Source: Bacteroidales bacterium (lineage in GTDB: Bacteria > Bacteroidota > Bacteroidia > Bacteroidales > F082). Taken from it: DNA of 23,131 nucleotides. The stretch lies in NCBI GenBank assembly GCA_023229245.1, contig JALNZU010000044.1:1-23131 (forward strand), written 5' to 3'. How positions within the stretch are numbered: position 1 is the first letter of the stretch; every line of letters begins with the position of its first letter. Both the position numbers and the translations under genes were made by a program. Below the pieces are notes generated by a model. It worked only from the letters and a program-made list of their open reading frames with translations. It ran no database searches and was not told the origin of the DNA. Below are positions 1 to 8,500 of this stretch, in pieces.

Positions 1-22
1 CAAGTGTATTGAATAGTTTCAT
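1..22 (-). CDS. 5' end of an unidentified gene, running off the left edge
   Basis: An ATG on the minus strand at position 22 opens a frame starting MKLFNTL that leaves the window after seven codons. It is called because a well-formed Bacteroidota promoter lies 26-56 bases upstream (boxes at 75-78 and 48-55) and nothing else follows the promoter. The product cannot be identified from seven residues. The start MKLFNTL would fit a signal peptide, but that is a guess. Confidence 0.35.
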
Positions 23-47
23 ATTAGTATTGTATAAATCAACACTG

Positions 48-78
48 CAAATATACAATTTATTATGATATAATCAAC
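48..78 (-). promoter_or_regulatory. Promoter of the left-edge gene (GTTG-N19-TATATTTG)
   Basis: Read on the minus strand, GTTG (78-75) is followed after exactly 19 bases by TATATTTG (55-48). This matches the Bacteroidota sigma-ABfr consensus TTTG-N19-TAnnTTTG at all fixed positions except the first base of the -33 box. A start site near 42 would give a leader of about 20 bases before the ATG at 22. Confidence 0.6.
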
Positions 79-111
79 ATTAATTATCTGATTATGAAAT
101 TGTTTGTTACT

Positions 112-2169
112 TTAAAGACAGACACTATATAAAAGATTCGATTCGCGAATCATATACAAATAGGACAGCTTATTAAAAAAAGTGGTGATGGTATTCCTGT
201 ATGAAATTGAAATTTTACCCAAATGACGATTCAGCTCCTGGATTAGTGCATCTGTTTTAATTAGCTTTCGATAGTTCTTTAGCATGTAGTTATAGTAAAA
301 ATCATCAGGATCATTCATTCTTTGATCAAACCTCCAAGATGCACGAAATTCCCACCAAATGCTAAAAGCATAATTCATACTAAATTCAGGTGCATGCAGT
401 AACTTGTTTTTGCTGTTTGAAAGGGCTAAATCACTATCCTGATAGCTCAACTGTTGCTGGCTAACAGGCCATCCAAGCGAAAATCGAAGCTTTCTGTTTT
501 GATATTGAATAGAAGGATTCAGATAAATTTGATGCTGATTTGATTTGAGTTTGTTTTCTGATATCAGGGTATCGATTAAAGTTTCATGATTTTCAATACC
601 CAATTTTGTATTTAAATTCTGCATACGATAGGCGAAACCTAATCTTAGCGAAAGCACCCATCGCTTCAATTTAAAATTGGTGCCGGCATAATGATCCAAA
701 TAGATTCTTTCAAGCATAGCCTCCTGAAGATTCTCTGTTTGTCCGGTGATGCCGTATTGTTGGTTTAAAAGCTGGTTGGGAAATACGGATAGATTTTGCG
801 GACCATCCAGGTATGATATCAATGACTGAAACTCAATTAGAGACGTACCGATCCGGAAAATGGTATTTAACCTGTTTGAAAAATTTTGATAAGGTGTTTC
901 TACGTGTTGAAGTATTGAATCAATCCCATTGATGATCAAGTCCTGATAATTAGCGTCGTTAAACCTGAATTCGGTTTTGTTATTCAGAAAATTACGTTTG
1001 GTATTGCGTTTTAAATGGAAAGTGCCCTGCCAATACTTTCTTGAATGCTCTCGGTAATAGTTCTCGATTATGCGCAAAGTATCATCAGGCAGCAAATATA
1101 AGCTGGAAATTTCGCTTTTATTCTTACGTAAGTCATCCACAAAAAAGATGTCAGCCCTTAACTGCAAATCTTTTTTAAGCGGGACTAATATGTTGAAATT
1201 GGCCAGATGAATCCGGTTATCGAGATATCTTTTTTGATCAATGGCGCCGTACTGCGTATATGATCCCACATCAAAAAGCTGAATGTTTTCATCTGGTTCA
1301 TAAGGAAATTGCATTTGACCGTAAGACGTCAATTGCTCAATTTGTCGCGACACATCATTACCTGTGTTGTTTGTCTGGTAAGAAGCCAACAATTGAAATC
1401 GGGTGCTCAGCAGCATTGGCGTAAGGTTTACATCCCAAAGCCAGGGTGAAAAGCCGCTGGCAACCTTTCCGCTGCCTGTTGCAGCCACTTTCTTTTTTAA
1501 TTTAAGATTGATGGCTGCCTGTGGAGAATAAACCCGGTCTTCGAGGATGCGTATGGGCTGATGGTTTTCAAATACCTCTACCACGGAGACAGCATCGTCG
1601 GGAAGGTTTTCACTTATTTTGCTGTACCGCCCATCGGTAAGGTCTAATCCTTCTACGTAAAATGTGTTGATTGGCAGCCCTTGATATAATATCTTTCCAT
1701 TGTCTTCAATCTCAATGCCTGGTAACTTACGTAAAACATCAGCAATGGTTTTGTCTTCCTTTCCTTTAAACAATTCGACAAGGTAGCTCAATGTGTCACC
1801 TTGCAATTCAATAGGCTTTGCTTTTACGGTAACTGTTTCCAATAACTTAACATCCGGCCTGAGCACAAAATCAACCTGCTGGCTTTTATTTGTGATGGTA
1901 TATTTTATGGCTTCAAAATGCAGAGCGCTGGCCTGAATATCTAGGCTGTCGGCATCTAATTTTGTCTGGATAATATATTCTCCTTCTCCATCGGTAAAAT
2001 CAAATGCTTTAGGGGTTGTACTTCCCCTGGTGAATACTGTAATATTAATAAATTCAACGGGCTTCCCCAAAGTGTCGGTAACTTTTCCGGAAATCTCAAT
2101 TTGTGAAAAAGCTGAAGGTGCAAATAAACCGGATAAAATTGCGATTAGCAGCCTTGGGGAAAACTTCAT
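112..2169 (-). CDS. Carboxypeptidase-regulatory-like / TonB-receptor-like outer membrane barrel protein, C-terminally short
   Basis: Residues 1-22 form a signal peptide ending SAFS before Q23. Residues 24-105 look like a carboxypeptidase-regulatory-like beta-sandwich (SGKVTDTLGKPVEFINI). Residues about 110-215 resemble a receptor plug domain (ETVTVKAKPI, IADVLRKLPGIEIEDNGKI, FYVEGLDLTDGRY). The rest is aromatic-rich alternating sequence typical of outer membrane strands. Proteins of this kind that accompany GLPGLI genes are, from memory, roughly 850-900 residues. This one has 685 and stops abruptly after SNLLYS-VCL, apparently in mid-barrel. The sequence downstream is AT-rich and carries the promoter of another gene, so the 3' part was probably lost. 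The gene follows the GLPGLI gene by 10 bases and is likely cotranscribed with it. Substrate unknown. The short protein may not fold as a closed barrel. Confidence 0.75.
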   Translation of the reverse strand: MKFSPRLLIAILSGLFAPSAFSQIEISGKVTDTLGKPVEFINITVFTRGSTTPKAFDFTDGEGEYIIQTKLDADSLDIQASALHFEAIKYTITNKSQQVDFVLRPDVKLLETVTVKAKPIELQGDTLSYLVELFKGKEDKTIADVLRKLPGIEIEDNGKILYQGLPINTFYVEGLDLTDGRYSKISENLPDDAVSVVEVFENHQPIRILEDRVYSPQAAINLKLKKKVAATGSGKVASGFSPWLWDVNLTPMLLSTRFQLLASYQTNNTGNDVSRQIEQLTSYGQMQFPYEPDENIQLFDVGSYTQYGAIDQKRYLDNRIHLANFNILVPLKKDLQLRADIFFVDDLRKNKSEISSLYLLPDDTLRIIENYYREHSRKYWQGTFHLKRNTKRNFLNNKTEFRFNDANYQDLIINGIDSILQHVETPYQNFSNRLNTIFRIGTSLIEFQSLISYLDGPQNLSVFPNQLLNQQYGITGQTENLQEAMLERIYLDHYAGTNFKLKRWVLSLRLGFAYRMQNLNTKLGIENHETLIDTLISENKLKSNQHQIYLNPSIQYQNRKLRFSLGWPVSQQQLSYQDSDLALSNSKNKLLHAPEFSMNYAFSIWWEFRASWRFDQRMNDPDDFYYNYMLKNYRKLIKTDALIQELNRHLGKISISYRNTITTFFNKLSYLYMIRESNLLYSVCL

Positions 2170-2179
2170 ATACTACAGG

Positions 2180-3016
2180 CTAAAATTCAATGGGGTTATT
2201 TTTTTTTGCTGCATTTCTGGCAGCCTGCTGCTGACCTTCAACATCTACCCCGGCTTCTTGTGCACGGTTTACGATGTCGCGTTTTAAATTTTCCTGAGCT
2301 TTAAGGAAATCAGTGCGGTTTGTCTCCACCCAATCCCTGTCGATCAATTCAATGGGAACGCCTTCTTCATACCGTTCCAGCTTTTCCATTTCAAATACAT
2401 AATGCTTTTGGTCATCATAAAGCCTGATGATCAATCCCGGTAAACCCCTGAACTTGTATGGGCCATCACTTATGGGAATATCGGTGGTGTACCATGCCAC
2501 CCATCGCCTGCCACCATAAACTGTGTAAGCGCAATTTGCCTTAAAATCCCCTATTGTGGTAGATGAATCAGCCAGTTGCCATTGAAACACGTCCAGTGGC
2601 TCGCTATATTGAAAGTAGGTAGGTATAATTTTGTCCATATAGGTTATCTGTCCAGTCGGGTAATTTTTATAAATTCTGTAACTAAAGCGGCTCACATAAT
2701 TCTTAATTTCTTCTCTGTTCAGTAAATCCATAAGACGTCCCTCTGATTCCGCTTCTCGCCCAATCAAAAGAACTTTATACTGGTTTTTACTCATAAAAAG
2801 GCTTACTGATTTCCCAACGAAAAGCAACATATCCTCACTCCGGATTATCCCGAGGTTATTTTTATCTTGTTTCCATGTAATGGTATAATTTACAGAAACA
2901 TTCGCAGTATCCAGGATTTCTGATGGAAGTGCGAAAAACTGGGCAGAAATTTTTCCGGGAAACATTTGTAATACAAAAATGATGACAAGGATTGTTGTTG
3001 ATTTTTGTTTGCTCAT
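2180..3016 (-). CDS. GLPGLI family protein
   Basis: A 278-residue exported protein. Residues 1-26 are a hydrophobic signal peptide ending KISAQ. The family-naming hexapeptide GLPGLI is present at residues 191-196, inside the block YKFRGLPGLIIRLYDD. A conserved aromatic stretch with a Trp pair (YGGRRWVAWYT, about 167-177) precedes it. The C-terminus is charged and Gln/Ala-rich (about 245-278). The molecular function of this Bacteroidota-specific family is not known to me. It is typically encoded next to an outer-membrane barrel protein with a carboxypeptidase-regulatory-like domain, as here (10-base gap to the gene at 112-2169), which suggests a shared periplasmic or outer-membrane role. Gene order makes this the first gene of the pair. 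No convincing TAnnTTTG element was found just upstream. Confidence 0.9.
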   Translation of the reverse strand: MSKQKSTTILVIIFVLQMFPGKISAQFFALPSEILDTANVSVNYTITWKQDKNNLGIIRSEDMLLFVGKSVSLFMSKNQYKVLLIGREAESEGRLMDLLNREEIKNYVSRFSYRIYKNYPTGQITYMDKIIPTYFQYSEPLDVFQWQLADSSTTIGDFKANCAYTVYGGRRWVAWYTTDIPISDGPYKFRGLPGLIIRLYDDQKHYVFEMEKLERYEEGVPIELIDRDWVETNRTDFLKAQENLKRDIVNRAQEAGVDVEGQQQAARNAAKKNNPIEF

Positions 3017-3079
3017 ATTGTTTCTTTTTTAATGAAAAACTGTTCACTTTGTAAATTATCTTTTGCCTATCAGTTGCTA

Positions 3080-3220
3080 TTAAAAGGTATTGTTCAAATA
3101 AAAATAAACACCTTTTTCGGGAAGGTTATTTCTGGATATAGTGTCCAAAGTTCGTTTAGGGAACTTCTTAATGACCTCATCTAAGAGTTCGTAAAACTTG
3201 TCAATATTTTGTCTTCTCAT
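3080..3220 (-). pseudogene. Remnant of a GIY-YIG nuclease family gene (N-terminal 46 codons)
   Basis: This frame encodes 46 residues, starting MRRQNIDKFYELLDEV and ending at TAA. Residues 33-42 (LPEKGVYFYL) resemble the opening of GIY-YIG-family proteins, in which a Leu/Trp-Pro-x-x-Gly-Val-Tyr-Phe-x-x-x-x-Glu strand carries the first catalytic motif. The upstream helix with spaced Leu and Arg also fits. After residue 42 the frame ends (NNTF stop) and no continuation is visible in the other two minus frames, so the rest of the domain, normally over 100 residues more, is missing. It lies divergent from the recombinase at 3438, across a region with repeated motifs, and may be debris of a mobile cassette. 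It could instead be a genuine small protein. The family assignment rests on a short motif and is tentative. Confidence 0.45.
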
Positions 3221-3259
3221 AGTCGTAATATAATTGGTGCTAACGCCTTATTAACGCAA

Positions 3260-3267
3260 TAAATATA
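3260..3267 (-). promoter_or_regulatory. Weak -7-like element towards the GIY-YIG fragment (TATATTTA)
   Basis: On the minus strand TATATTTA matches TAnnTTTG at five of six fixed bases. A copy of the 15-bp motif ends one base upstream of it. No -33 box is visible at 19 bases. It may drive the fragment at 3220, about 40 bases downstream. Confidence 0.3.
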
Positions 3268-3268
3268 C

Positions 3269-3402
3269 AACATTCGTTAATACAATCTATATAACATTCG
3301 CTAATGCATTTTATTAATTTGTGCCTAAAATCTATATAAGACATTAAAACAAATAGATATAGTGAAAAAAATATCTTAAAAAAAATAGCATTAACGAATG
3401 TT
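3269..3402. repeat. Three copies of the motif AACATTCGyTAATrC in the recombinase upstream region
   Basis: Copy 1 is AACATTCGTTAATAC (3269-3283, plus). Copy 2 is AACATTCGCTAATGC (3293-3307, plus). Copy 3 is the same motif on the minus strand, AACATTCGTTAATGC, read from 3402 to 3388. Copies 1 and 3 share a perfect 13-bp inverted repeat. Copies 1 and 2 are 24 bp apart, about two helical turns. AATCTATATAA occurs at 3284-3294 and again at 3329-3339. TAACGC occurs at 3241-3246 and 3252-3257. Copies 1 and 3, read in the direction of the gene each one faces, lie directly upstream of the -7-like elements. This fits either an autoregulatory operator or binding sites for the recombinase. Confidence 0.75.
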
Positions 3403-3406
3403 TTAT

Positions 3407-3414
3407 TATTTTCG
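3407..3414 (+). promoter_or_regulatory. Probable -7 element of the tyrosine recombinase gene (TATTTTCG)
   Basis: TATTTTCG matches TAnnTTTG at five of six fixed bases and lies 23 bases before the ATG at 3438. The upstream spacer contains copy 3 of the repeated motif (3388-3402), so a protein bound there would cover the promoter. No -33 box is visible at the usual distance. Confidence 0.4.
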
Positions 3415-3437
3415 TTGTCCCAATAAAATGTAAAGCA

Positions 3438-4280
3438 ATGGATGTCGACAGCCTTATTAAAGAATTTGAGCAAAAACTAATTTTGCAACGATACAGTGCA
3501 AATTCAATTTTGATTTATAAAAGTGTACTTAGGAGTTTCCTTAAGCTGACCGAAAAGAAGTTTGCTCACCCGAATGAGATAGACGAAGAAGTCATGGAAA
3601 AATATGTTTACTGGAAAGTTGACAAACATAAAATCAGCAGTTCACATCAGCGTCTGATTGTTGCATCACTTGAAAAATTTTATAAGTCGCTATATGACAG
3701 GGAGCTTAGGATAAAACATCTGTACCCTTCACGCAAGTCTACAAGCTTGCCCAATTATCTGACTAAAGATGAAGTGAAAAAAATGATTGCGAGTACCCAA
3801 AACAGCAAGCATCGCTGCATCATAAAAATATTGTATGGCGGAGGATTGCGCTTAAGTGAACTTCTCAACCTCAAACTTGAGGATATCAATTCCGAAAATA
3901 TGCTGATTCTGATCCGCAAAGCAAAGGGCAATAAAGATAGATTGGTGATGTTATCACAAAGTCTGTTAGAAGATCTTCGAATATATTACAAGGAACATAA
4001 ACCAAAAGCTTACCTTTTTGAAGGTCAGAATAATGGTATGTACTCTGAAAAATCGGTACAAAATGTGGTTAAAGCTGCTGCACAACGTGCAGGGATACGT
4101 AAGAAAGTAACTCCGCATACTTTGCGGCATAGCTTTGCCACACACCTGCTGGAAGCGGGTACGGACATTCGTTATATACAGCAGCTTTTAGGACACAAAT
4201 CCATAAAAACCACCGAAATATATACGCACATTACCGAGGTTTCGAAATCGACCATAAAAAGCCCTTTGGATAGATTGTAA
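3438..4280 (+). CDS. XerC/D-like tyrosine site-specific recombinase
   Basis: A 280-residue integrase of compact size. Residues 1-90 form an N-terminal SAM-like core-binding domain (NSILIYKSVLRSFLKL). Residues about 105-275 form the catalytic domain. All catalytic residues are visible: Arg138 (GGGLRLSELL), Lys163 in the beta-hairpin (KAKGNKDR), His227 and Arg230 (TPHTLRHSFATHLL), His253 (LLGHKSIKTT) and Tyr262 (IYTHI). It lacks the extra block before the H-x-x-R box found in integron integrases, so IntI is not favoured. The enzyme should cut and rejoin DNA at inverted-repeat core sites. The repeated motif upstream (3269-3402) is a candidate target or operator. It is probably not the housekeeping XerC/D, because it sits beside a broken nuclease-like gene and outside any core context, but that is inference. 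The reading frame is intact. Confidence 0.9.
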   Translation: MDVDSLIKEFEQKLILQRYSANSILIYKSVLRSFLKLTEKKFAHPNEIDEEVMEKYVYWKVDKHKISSSHQRLIVASLEKFYKSLYDRELRIKHLYPSRKSTSLPNYLTKDEVKKMIASTQNSKHRCIIKILYGGGLRLSELLNLKLEDINSENMLILIRKAKGNKDRLVMLSQSLLEDLRIYYKEHKPKAYLFEGQNNGMYSEKSVQNVVKAAAQRAGIRKKVTPHTLRHSFATHLLEAGTDIRYIQQLLGHKSIKTTEIYTHITEVSKSTIKSPLDRL

Positions 4281-4340
4281 ACCGAAGTCGTAAATACATC
4301 CGGTTATAATACGAAAAATACGTTGTTTCCGTATTCCCAC

Positions 4341-4374
4341 AAAAAAAGCCCCGCAACATTTTGTACGGGGCTTT
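4341..4374 (-). terminator. Intrinsic terminator of gapA
   Basis: AAAGCCCCG (4345-4353) pairs with CGGGGCTTT (4366-4374), a 9-bp stem with a 12-base loop. On the minus strand the stem is followed by seven T (4347-4341), so it best terminates gapA, 26 bases beyond its stop codon. The plus side has only a short T-run, so it may stop recombinase transcripts less efficiently. Confidence 0.85.
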
Positions 4375-4399
4375 GTATCGGAAGCTTGTGTGCTTACTC

Positions 4400-5407
4400 T
4401 TACAGTCTGAATCTGTCAATCAGGTCAACCACTCGGTTTGAGTAGCCCCATTCGTTGTCGTACCAGGCTAAAATTTTCACTGTTTTTCCGTTGACCATAG
4501 TTGAAGCGGCATCAAAGATGGCTGAGTGCGGATTATGGATGATATCAACTGATACGATCTCGTCTTCCGTATATTCTAATATCCCTTTCATAGGTCCATC
4601 AGCTGCTTCTTTCATAGCTGCATTGATTTCGCTTTTGGTAGCTTCTGTTTTCAGGTTTACTACTAAGTCAACCAATGAGCCTGTGGGAGTAGGGACGCGC
4701 ACAGCCAGTCCGTCTAATTTACCGCTCAGTTCAGGTATGACTAAACCTATAGCTTTGGCAGCTCCGGTTGAGGTAGGTATCTGCGACACAGCAGCCGAAC
4801 GGGCACGCCTAAGGTCGTTATGTGGAGCATCCAAGATAACCTGATCATTGGTATAGGCATGGATAGTCGTCATCATACCGTTTTCGATACCAAAACGATC
4901 GTGTAAGACTTTAGCAACAGGTGCTAAGCAATTGGTCGTACAACTTGCATTTGATACACATTGATGGGTGTCTTTCAAATCATTGTCGTTAACACCTAAT
5001 ACAACTGTAGCATCTATCTCGTCTTTAGAAGGTACACATAGGATCACTTTTTTGGCTCCATTTTTTAAATGATCGCCATAGCCACCTTTGTTACTTTCTT
5101 TTGAACGAAAGATACCGGTAGCTTCTATGACCACATCGGGAGTATCAGCCCATTTGATCTGTAGTGGATTACGTTCGGCGGTAACAGGAATTGAGCGACC
5201 ATTGACTACTATAGAAGTGTCGTTATAGTCAACCGTTCCGTTGAACCTGCCTTGAGTAGAATCGTATTTGAGCAGATGAGCTAAAACTTTTGTGTTAGTG
5301 AGATCGTTGATACCAACAACCTCCATATTTTCACGTTCATGAATGATCTTGAATACATTGCGGCCAATACGGCCAAAACCATTGATGGCAATTTTAATTT
5401 TTGACAT
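4400..5407 (-). CDS. gapA: Glyceraldehyde-3-phosphate dehydrogenase, type I
   Basis: This enzyme oxidises and phosphorylates glyceraldehyde 3-phosphate to 1,3-bisphosphoglycerate in cytoplasmic glycolysis. The protein has 335 residues, the usual size. The NAD-binding fold starts with INGFGRIGR (8-16), and Asp35 in GINDLTN favours NAD over NADP. The active site is SNASCTTN with catalytic Cys156, and the partner His183 is in TTIHAYTNDQ. The S-loop (RRARSAA, STGAAKAIG) and the conserved C-terminal WYDNEWGYSNR are present. The gene is monocistronic: divergent from the large gene at 5519 and ended by the hairpin at 4341-4374. A -7 element lies at 5470-5477. Confidence 0.97.
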   Translation of the reverse strand: MSKIKIAINGFGRIGRNVFKIIHERENMEVVGINDLTNTKVLAHLLKYDSTQGRFNGTVDYNDTSIVVNGRSIPVTAERNPLQIKWADTPDVVIEATGIFRSKESNKGGYGDHLKNGAKKVILCVPSKDEIDATVVLGVNDNDLKDTHQCVSNASCTTNCLAPVAKVLHDRFGIENGMMTTIHAYTNDQVILDAPHNDLRRARSAAVSQIPTSTGAAKAIGLVIPELSGKLDGLAVRVPTPTGSLVDLVVNLKTEATKSEINAAMKEAADGPMKGILEYTEDEIVSVDIIHNPHSAIFDAASTMVNGKTVKILAWYDNEWGYSNRVVDLIDRFRL

Positions 5408-5469
5408 GAGTAAAATGCGTTTAAATGTTTATTTATAACTACTTGAATCCAAAATTTGTATTTTACCTC

Positions 5470-5477
5470 CAAATTTA
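5470..5477 (-). promoter_or_regulatory. -7 element of the gapA promoter (TAAATTTG)
   Basis: On the minus strand TAAATTTG matches all fixed positions of TAnnTTTG. It lies 63 bases upstream of the gapA ATG. The base group 19 bases further upstream (GAAT) is not a good -33 box, so the promoter is called on the -7 element alone. Confidence 0.5.
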
Positions 5478-5518
5478 CTATAATTTTACATTCTATATTC
5501 GATTAAACCTAACAGAAA

Positions 5519-8500
5519 ATGAAGGAACCTTTTGTGTCGAAAGCATTGGAAGCAAATCTCGCAGAAACCAGATACAGAGATATTTATATCCCTAAGGATC
5601 ATTTGGATTTTATCGCTTTGTCGAAGGATTATGTGGGAATAAAAAAACGTGCACACGATTGCATAACCGAGTTTCATCACCCTTTGTCGAACCGGAAGTT
5701 TGTGATAGAAGAATTAAGGGAGATACTTATTTCCGACTTCTGGTTTTATACCAAAGATACCATCCCGTCCGCAGCATTACAAGTGCCTATCGGGATGATG
5801 GATACTATGTTAAACGAAAAACTAGCCCAAGACCTGACGATCACCATAGTACAGTCGTTGTTAGAGCTGATATCCCTGCTTGCAAAAAACAAACCCACTC
5901 ATTTAGGCTTAGTTGCTGATTGCCTTGAAGTATTGCAAAAGCATCTGAAATCCAATCAATATGCCTATATCATCTCTTCCCGTCATTTTGTTCGTTTCCT
6001 GCACACAGCAGCTCTTCAACCCGATTTTACACCTCAGGTGATACAGCTTACTACAGAGGTGTTTGAGGCGTGTTATGCATTTTGGCGACAAACGAGCCAG
6101 ATCGAACAATGGACTGCGTCTAAATCGGAATTGCTTGATAGTGAAGCGGTTGTATTAGAAAAACATCTTGGCGAACCTTATTTTCAATCCTTGTTTGACA
6201 CCTTAGATAAAGCCAGGACATGGGATGACCTGATCTCATATCTACCGGTATATGACGACATAGCAGAGCGTTTTGCATCAGCAGTTGACCTGCTTGGTCA
6301 GTTTATCAAGCGTTTTTATTTTATTTTTTACCTGCTTCATTTGCCCGGCATGAGCATAATGGGAGAGCGGCTGTTGTGGAAGCTTGAAAAAATGATCCGG
6401 CAAGCAGTGGACGAGTTAGATGAGGAAGCGGTTATCCCGTTTATTGATATGATATTCGATCTGGCTGCCGAACTGAAAACAGATCATACATCATCGGTGT
6501 TAGACTTTATACAAACCCTTGGCCTAAAGGTGATTGACTTAGATAAATCGGAATACAAACCATTAGTAAACTATTTTGAAAAAAAGCTTATAGCCTTTGG
6601 GTTTGTGAGCCCGGGAATGGTATATGTGGACAACGACTGGCAACTGACGGTTAACTCTAACCATATAAAAAATATTCGGGTCTGGCTACAACTGATAGAA
6701 GCGTCGCAATCAGATATGGAAAAGCTATTGTCTGCCCTGATTGTAAATCTTCAGTTGGGTGGGATATTTATCAGCGATACAGATTTGTTTCAACGCGAGA
6801 TCACCAAGATACTGAACTCCAATATAGCGCCTTATTATAAAAAGGTAAAGCAGCTTACCCGTATCTTTCCGGTTTTCTTTAGCGAGATAGGAGCTGAAGG
6901 TGAGATACGGAAAGTTACTACTACTATGGATGAAATTTCGGGCCGACAGGATACGCTGATCCATTTCTTGAGAAAGCAGGTACATACCGAAAGTAATAAC
7001 ACCCTTATCGAACTGACCCAGCGTATCTTCCAGTTTTGGTATGATGGCGATCTGCAGAAGTTAGAGCCTTACCTTCCACTAAATGTGTTACATGCTATTG
7101 ACAAAAACAGTCAATGGTTTGCGCCAGTTCATAAGATGGTGAATGAGCTCTGCCGGCTGAATAAGTCTGAGCCTGAAGGACTGCTGATGTTGGCACCAAA
7201 AGAGTTTGATCGCCTGCTCAATAAACTCAATAGTGATAACAGCCGCGATCTGGAACGACTGCACGATATCCACAGTTTGTATGCCCATTTACAGGAAAAA
7301 TATTCCTTTGAGTCGGTAAATATCATACAACTCATTCGTAAACATTCTTTTATCCCTGAAAATGAGATTGAGCTGTTGGATAAAGCTCTTCGTCAGAACG
7401 ATTATCGCCGATCACTCAAGCTGATCTATTCCTTTATGGAGAAGCTGAAGGATATTATCTTCAATCCGGCTCAAAGCGAAGGCTGGGAGAATATTTATCA
7501 CAAACGGCATATAGCTATTGGTATTCCCAGCATGTATGGCACCTATCGTGAAGATAAGTTTGAAGCACTCGGACTGACCTTTCGCTTAGAAAGGGTAGCT
7601 ACCCGACTGATGGAGAAAGTGGTGGAAACCATCAACTTAGACTATATCTCGGCTACTACTTTAGAAGAGATCAACGTGATTTTGGATTATTTTCGTGAAG
7701 GTCTGGAATTAGACGGCATCAGCAACCAGAGCTTCGATTCCAATCTGCAGATGCTACGCTACAGCCTCACTTCCCGCAGCTTTTCCTTTGATCAGTACAT
7801 CAATATCTTCCAGTTTTTAGCACAAGATATAAGACGTACTATTATTAAATATTTCCTCAAGTCGTTTGAATATCCTTTAAAGGTTGTGGTGCCTCAACTT
7901 TTCGATCCTAAGAGCAAATTAGCCGAGAAAGAGTTGGTGCAGCTCATCAGTCGCAAGTCGGAAGAGTTTCACCGCGATGTGATAGCCGATGCATTCCTGG
8001 TGCAGCCTTTAGATAATTTTGTGAGCCGAATCCTGCAGTCGCTACGAAGCATGGCCGACCGATTAGATAAAAGCCTGATAGATGATATTATGTCTTACAA
8101 TAAGGAGTTGGTGGTGAGCTCACTTGGAGAAAAGACTGAAAAAATGGATAACCAGGTGTTTTTGGGAAGTAAGGCCTATCACTTGAAAAACCTGCTGATC
8201 AATAAATTTCCTGTTCCACCGGGTTTTGTCATCACCTCAGAGGTTTTCCGGCGTAATATGACTATTCAAGAGCTGCCGGCTTTGAGAAAAGAGCTGTATG
8301 AACTGTTTGGGAAGCATCTGCAAAAGATCGAAAAGATCAGCGGTAAGCAATACGGTAATGCACAGCACCCCCTTTTGTTGTCGGTGCGTTCGGGCACGGC
8401 TATCTCAATGCCGGGCGCTATGGATACTATCCTCAACGTAGGTCTGAATGATCAGTTAGTCGAACAGATCAGCAAGCAGGACCGGTATAGCTGGTCAATT

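Noticed and set aside
3240..3473. 77-codon minus-strand frame across the recombinase upstream region
   Set aside because: It overlaps the recombinase start and the repeated motifs. Its composition is low-complexity Ile/Phe/Cys, with no homology visible.
3438..4280. Integron integrase (IntI)
   Set aside because: The extra block before the H-x-x-R motif that defines IntI is not present. It is classed as a general XerC/D-like recombinase, though a cassette-type role is left open.
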